This document shows, piece after piece, positions 58,691-64,000 of a stretch of 64,000 nucleotides of DNA. A program made the position numbers and the translations under genes. Source of the DNA: Marsupella aquatica (taxonomy: Eukaryota; Marchantiophyta); contig OZ316897.1 in NCBI GenBank assembly GCA_973895155.1, positions 23,064,001 through 23,128,000 on the forward strand, given 5' to 3'. The stretch's first letter is position 1, and each line of letters starts with the position of its first letter. The notes below the pieces were generated by a model, which searched no databases, was not told where the DNA came from, and was given only the letters and a program-made list of their open reading frames with translations.

Positions 58691-60698
58691 ATTCACCTCC
58701 AAGAACAATCTCATCTGTCCAAGCCACAGTAGTCCCTGATGGCTTCCAATGCTTAAACGAAACACCTGTACACGGCCTCCCCTATGCCTACTACACTGCC
58801 CTTGCACAATAATAGCTGATCAAGTGTTCCCTGTGGGAGTCCAGAGGAATGAATTCTTGATCAGCTCGTCTACAACTGCCACAGGTGAGACATGCCTCTC
58901 TCTTACAGCTCGTCCTAGCTCTGCCCCTGGATCCGCTTATACATAAGTTGCCATAAACTTACGAGCCTCCTTGAAAATCCATCCCAACAAAAATTGTGCC
59001 TGGTTGAGGTTGCTCAGCCCAGCTTCAGCTCAGCCCAAAGAATATAGTGCCATTGTCCCATGTGCAAACCTTCATAAATGAAAGTGATGAGAATGCAGAC
59101 CCCGTAGCGGCACCTCAAGCACTGCATGAACCATAGCGGCTCGAGCACAGCATGAAGTGGGTCACAACCACATAAGGCACAATCACAATGGACATGCAGA
59201 TCTTTGGTTATGGCCTGGGCAAGATTGACTTATGGACGTGGGGATTTTTACATCAACAAGCTTGGATCAAATGGTGTCAAGGGCACAACTCTTAGCTTGG
59301 ATGTCCATTGGACACATCAAGACTATGAGTGCATATGGACCCTGGATGTGGGCTACTTTTGTGGTCATCTAAGTCTGTGGGCTTAATAATCAGACTCAAA
59401 GAATCCCTCATAATACAAAGGCTGGAAGCCGCCAAACTTAGAGGACCAAAGTTGGCAAGTCTCCAGAATATAAGGGGAGTACTGTCCTCAAATAGATCTC
59501 AGGGAGCATGGTGCTTCATACTACAAGGGCCCAAACCCAAATAAAAACCACAACATATATTGAAACCGAACGTTTGTTTGATGAGTTATTGAAAGTTATA
59601 AATCATGAGAGTTGCAAAACTCCACAAGCAAAAATGGGTCACCCTTCCCACATAGTTTATCTGGAGAAAATGACAAGAGACATAGGGGAACCAAAAAAAC
59701 TTGAGAAATGACCAGAAAAAAACAAAACTCTCAAGTAAATTGGTTCTATGCATTAGGTCTCTTACAAAGTGATAAATAGATAAGTTAGTACAATCATGCA
59801 ATCAGACACCCGACATGTTCCTGAGAGCCTACTATTCTCAAGACACCACTTAGTACCATGACTACCGCACTTCACGACTTGGGTTTGCCCTTGGCCCACT
59901 GGAGACGTCACTCCCCTCAAATGTGCTTATGGTGACCCCGATGGTGACCTACCACCTGCGGACCCAACTTTGGTCCCTTGATTTTGGCCCCTCACCAGGA
60001 CTCCAACCAAGGTGACCAGGCATGAAGCTAACTTGTTAGGCCCAGAATTTTCTTGTTAGGCATTCATAGGTAAAGTACCTTTTCCCGTTGTGATTGGGCC
60101 TACGCATTGCTCATGCCGAGGCTCTCAGGACTCATCGCCCATAGAGGGTCCCGGGCGGCTCCACCCAAGTGCCGTCAATTTTCATGCCTTTAGCGTTCAT
60201 TCCACATGAACCAAACTTCATTGCACTTAGGCCCAAGAGGAGCTATCACTCAAGCCCTCAAAATTGAGAGTCCATCCAGGGGTCCGGACAGTCTGCTCTA
60301 AGCCCAACCCTTATCGTGGCCCAACCAGCTCATAATGCCACTCCAAATCCCTGGTGCGCAATCCTAGCTCAACGCATTGCCTTTGCTAGAGCAACGCTTC
60401 CTTGCTCTCAAGTCTGCTTATACTTAGTCCTTCTGGATGGTCATGATGCCTGGACCATGGGGGAGCTTGGCACCAGAGCTAAGTGGTAGAGTAGTCAAGT
60501 TTTGTGATTCCAACTTGCGAGAGGGGTTAGTGCGCTCACATTGCGGGAGCTAGTGATGTCATGGGTGTCCTAGCAACTTTGGGATACATGAGCAGGCAAT
60601 GAGTGTGGACTAGTATGTAGCCTTTCAGGAGGCCCAACGCGTAGAATGCCCAGGAGTTTAGGTCTTTAATGTGGGGGAGGTTTGGTTGAGGATCGGGT
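58691..60698. other. Probable retrotransposon debris without recognisable coding
   Basis: No domain was found. It lies directly downstream (in minus-strand sense) of the gypsy reverse transcriptase fragment, and its base composition is like that of retrotransposon internal DNA, but direct evidence is lacking. Confidence 0.3.
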
Positions 60699-61082
60699 TT
60701 ACGATTGCGGGTTGTGTGACTGTCTCTTTGGAGCCAAGAGATTTGTTAGCGCACTCAGGGGTCTAGAAAACTTTGCAAAGTCCTGATGTATTTTTGATAA
60801 AACCCCACAAAATAATCCCCAAAAGGCACAAACTTGCTTTGCTCTTCCAAGTCGTTCCCAGTCCTTGATTCCCTTTTTTGTAAATGTGCCCAAGGAACTG
60901 GGTCTCATCCATTGCAAACTCACATTTTCTTGGCTTAGCATAGAGGTGACCTTGCACAAAGAAGTGAACACTTCCTCAGGAAATTGCTTGTGTTTCTCCA
61001 ACATCTTTGAATGGACTAAGATGTCATCAATAAAGACTATTACACTTTGGACCAACGAATCATGAAAAATACTATTCATCAT
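60699..61082 (-). pseudogene. Ty3/gypsy reverse transcriptase fragment
   Basis: Minus-strand frame with VIVFIDDILVHSK (catalytic YxDD-type box as FIDD), EKHKQF and, shifted, ENVSLQWMRPSSLGT, then IHQDFAKFSRPLSALTNLL, which is the RT to RNase H connection of gypsy polyproteins. Frame changes around the middle show decay. Confidence 0.85.
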
Positions 61083-61249
61083 TTCATGAACATTGCAATT
61101 GCATTGTATAATCCTGACAGCATTATCAAAAACTCATAGGACCAAATCTTGTGCCCATTGCAGTCTTATACTCGCCCCCTTCAGCCATGCAAATCTGGAC
61201 TATGTAGCATTGTCCCTCACTCATATCACAACAAATGGTCGACACCATC

Positions 61250-61961
61250 TCAAAGCAAACTTTGAAGAGTAGAATACTGATTTATTAAGCTCTCATCCAA
61301 ACTGAGAACCCAATCTTCTTGCTGAATCTGCATCTGAATAAGTCTAAGTCTCCTCTTCCTATCAAATTGCTCCTTGTTCCCTTCTCTTGCTTTCTTTACT
61401 TTTCTCAAGGCTTCATTAATCTTATTTGGTATCAAATTGAAGTGTTTGATCCTTCTTGCTAGTAGTCCCTCTCTTGAAACCTCATCTTCCCACTCAATGG
61501 CTCTCCTGTTGTGTACAGCCTCCTTCATAGGCATCAATGGCAGATCACCTCATCTTCCCACTCAATGGCTCTCCTATTGTGTACAGCCTCCTTGATAGGT
61601 ATCAATGGCAGATCACCTCATCTTCCCACTCAATGGCTCTCCTGTTGTGTATAGCCTCCTTCATAGGCATCAATGGCAGATCACCTGAGACCAACTCAGT
61701 TGGTGCAAAACCAGTAAATGAACTACATGTGGGCTGTCCTTGTTTTGTTGGAATGAGCCATTCCCCTTGTTTACGTCGAGTCTGCAACGAGTTGCATTCA
61801 GTCTTTCTAAACCTTAAGGGGCACTCCTGCTTTAGACGCCAGTCGTAAAGCTGGCCTGAAGGGCAAAGGCAAGGGAAACTGGAGTAAATCCGGAGTCTCT
61901 CATTCCACCATTTCACAGAAGAACGTCCCCAGAATAATTTTTCCAAACTGCCCAGCTCCAT
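61250..61961 (-). pseudogene. Ty3/gypsy integrase C-terminal fragment
   Basis: The frame 61961-61602 contains PTCSSFTGFAPTELVSGDLP, the end-of-core motif of gypsy integrases, followed by the repeated MPMKEAVHNRRAIEWEDEV block. 61537-61250 continues with NKINEALRKVKKAREGNKEQ and FDRKRRLR. It lies upstream, in the minus-strand sense, of the RT fragment, so the pol order (RT before integrase) is rearranged or two elements are involved. Confidence 0.7.
61482..61685. repeat. 68-bp unit repeated three times inside the integrase fragment
   Basis: TCATCTTCCCACTCAATGGC...GCAGATCACC is at 61482-61549, 61550-61617 and 61618-61685. 68 is not a multiple of three, so each added copy shifts the frame. Confidence 0.96.
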
Positions 61962-63651
61962 GGATCTCCTGCCTGCATGAGCAATCGATCATTTCATCAT
62001 CAAGTCAGAGCTTGCTATTATCAAAAATGCATACTTCCCTTCTCCCTGAATGCTACTTCACTTCCCCACGGAGTTCCCAAGTAATTTAGTACGCACCAAG
62101 GAGGATGTACACGAACAACTCTTCCAACTTCCAGCTGAAAGTCTCCGGTCATGTTCGAGGAGAATAAGACGTCAACGATGGTCAAGTTGTCCACACAGTC
62201 TACCGGCGTCACAGGTGCGTGACTAGCATCGTTCCATTCCTGTTCAATATTAAAACTCAACACCCTTGAGGTTGACTCTAGAGGCAAACTATGCGTTGTC
62301 AGAGATTCCATTCCTGTTCAATATTAAAACTCAACACCCTTGAGGTTGACTCTAGAGGCAAACTATGCGTTGTCAGAGAATCAAACCTCGTACTTGGGTA
62401 TTGTTTATAAAGTTTGTAAATCATTTGCAGACTCTCTATTTCATTTCTTCCAATTAGAGATTCTTAAACTAAAAATTCAGGAAGTTGCAAAATGTTGCAT
62501 ATACAGAGCTTGACCGTAATCAGGCCTTTCAGTCGCAACTCTAATGTGAAATGATTAGGAAACGTGGCCAATCTGTTTAGCCTAATTTTCAGAACTATGT
62601 TTTACCGCCACTATTGATATAAGAAGATACAGGATCAAAGTGGCTGCAACTGTCTGATTATTGTCTCTGTTAACATTGGTTTTAAGATCTAATCCGTTAG
62701 TTTATAACTTGGAAAAACTTGAGATCTCAAAAGAGAAAAGCACTGTCTAATGTGGCATTCTGCATCAACAGAAAAAGGAATTCTCCACCAGGAACTTAGA
62801 AACGAAGCACAAACCGGCGGTGATTGCAGGACTTCACAATGACAAGCTATTACTTGTCCTTCCAAATATTTCCCCAATATCAGCACCTCTAAGCATCGTG
62901 AAAGTCCTGCTAAAATAAAATTACATGAACATTTGCTAAAAATCAGTTGAAATACATCCTGCTTTATGATTGATGATTGCAAACGACTGAATTGAAAATA
63001 AAGCCTCACCTCTGCGACATTCAAAGATGCAAAGAATTGTTGAAAGGTAGGTCTTTAAAAAATATTTCTTTTGTTCATTGACATTATTGACATAAGAACA
63101 AACGTTTCGCGGCACTCGTCACGATATAGCTCAAAATCTTGAGTGACGTCGGAAGATGCTAGTACCACGCGATGACTGGCTCGACGTCAACAATTTCTGA
63201 AACTGTGTTTGCTCATCCGTTAACTCTTGCAAAGCATTTTGTAGTACTTTTGAGAAGCCTGACCTGTCTCACACAGCGTCACCAAACAACAAACCAACGA
63301 TCTTAAACACGGAAAACATTCGTAGTGTAACTATCCGAGTCCCTCCTAAGATACAAGTGCACATCCTTGTCCATATTCTTAAGTAAGGCACCAAGAATGA
63401 AAAATTCAGGAAAGGTTCCCGAAGTCCAAGAGAAAGCGAGTCAACAAATAAGGAGGACCTGATAAGTAGCCAACTCGACATTGAGTATAATCGTCAAGAA
63501 TTGATGATCAATAACGAAAATCCCCATTCCCACCAGGATCCTAACCCACGGGAACTAATGGGCATTCAAATTCTTCAGCCTTTCGACGGAGACTATCTAC
63601 AAAACAGATGAAGAGTGTAGCCATGGGATCTTGTTGAAAGAAGTGAGAAAA
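61962..63651 (-). other. Possible scattered exons of an unidentified minus-strand gene
   Basis: 62305-62114 has an open minus frame with an acceptor-like TTGAACAG and a donor at CCTTG-GTGCGT. It encodes VDNLTIVDVLFSSNMTGDF and EVGRVVRVHPPW, which looks protein-like. 62910-62750 has another possible piece. I could not join them into a gene or identify the product. Confidence 0.25.
62232..62379. repeat. 74-bp tandem duplication
   Basis: TTCCATTCCTGTTCAATATT...GTTGTCAGAGA is at 62232-62305 and 62306-62379, virtually identical. It overlaps the start of the possible exon at 62305. Confidence 0.95.
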
Positions 63652-63828
63652 TTACAGAGCCTCTTTGGAGTTGGGTCGATCTGTGCTGGCTGCATTTGTT
63701 TCACCAGGAGCATCCAATTCTAGACCTTCTTCAAATCGTTCCCATATCAAGGACGTAGAGTTGACAGGAGGAGCTGAGGCATCCTGCTTTGGGGATTTCT
63801 TCCGTGGGAAAAGCATATTGGATAACCA
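63652..63828 (-). CDS. Last exon of an unidentified gene extending past the right edge
   Basis: On the minus strand a good acceptor (TTTTGGTCAG) ends at 63829, followed by an open frame of 58 codons: WLSNMLFPRKKSPKQDAS, IWERFEEGLELDAPGET, ending SKEAL and a TAA stop. Composition (charged, Ser/Pro-rich) suits a protein C-terminus. The preceding exons would lie beyond 64000. I do not recognise the family. Confidence 0.4.
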   Translation of the reverse strand, partial: WLSNMLFPRKKSPKQDASAPPVNSTSLIWERFEEGLELDAPGETNAASTDRPNSKEAL

Positions 63829-64000
63829 CTGACCAAAATGGACCAATTATACAGCTCAAAGTGCAAGCACCCAAGGAATCCAACTCATTCATCTTGCGGC
63901 CAATACTAGAAACACATTAATGGAATCATCTGAAATCGTGAGGATGTTAAGCACTCCACTTTTCTAAGCATCAGGGTTTAACAACATTATTTTCTTGAAC

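Noticed and set aside
1-64000. CRISPR array, operons, Shine-Dalgarno sites, tRNA or rRNA genes
   Set aside because: The window is eukaryotic with spliced genes; the tandem repeats lack regular unique spacers, and no tRNA cloverleaf or rRNA core sequence was recognised.

Overview
The window looks like nuclear DNA of a land plant whose sperm swim, most likely a moss or other bryophyte. Four things point there: a spliced SPA-family photomorphogenesis repressor, a plant-type R3H/ankyrin DExH RNA helicase with 14 exons, a DYW-class PPR protein of the moss-like repetitive type, and a piece of a CFAP61-like motile-cilium gene. Introns are short to medium (about 80-700 bp) with ordinary GT/AG borders. 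The species cannot be fixed from sequence alone.

Layout. 1-4.7 kb: the 5' LTR of a minus-strand LTR retrotransposon running off the left edge, two CTCGGGGG-ended MITEs with perfect 8-bp target-site duplications (TSDs), and a third MITE with long inverted repeats. 5.1-9.6 kb: SPA-like gene (+). 11.24-20.15 kb: one long degenerate LINE on the minus strand, bounded by a 13-bp TSD and carrying a 483-bp solo LTR plus an AT-rich insertion. 20.5-22.45 kb: two rearranged copies of the 5' end of the downstream helicase gene, head to head, one split by a 344-bp solo LTR with a 5-bp TSD. 23.6-24.5 kb: remains of a mitochondrial-type HSP60 gene. 25.1-33.1 kb: the intact helicase gene (+). 35.3-36.6 kb: the CFAP61-like fragment (-), convergent with the helicase. 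36.8-48.5 kb: a nest of transposons: an LTR with primer-binding site, a decayed DUF7869-type element, a MITE inside it, a 7.0-kb PIF/Harbinger element inside its 3' flank, a 21-bp minisatellite and an LTR remnant. 48.5-54.5 kb: AT-rich gene-poor DNA with a perfect 26-bp hairpin, tandem repeats, a decayed exon and a very small LTR. 54.6-57.1 kb: the PPR gene with frameshifts near both ends. 58.5-62.4 kb: Ty3/gypsy pol fragments and tandem duplications. 63.7 kb: last exon of an unidentified minus-strand gene.

Only two genes (SPA-like and helicase) read through complete and in frame. Most of the rest is layered mobile DNA whose order of insertion can be read from TSDs. The most interesting object is the inverted repeat at 21.17-21.75 kb. 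A transcript across it would fold into a roughly 245-bp double strand homologous to exon 1 of the helicase gene 3.5 kb away, which is the expected structure of a hairpin-siRNA or young MIRNA-type locus.
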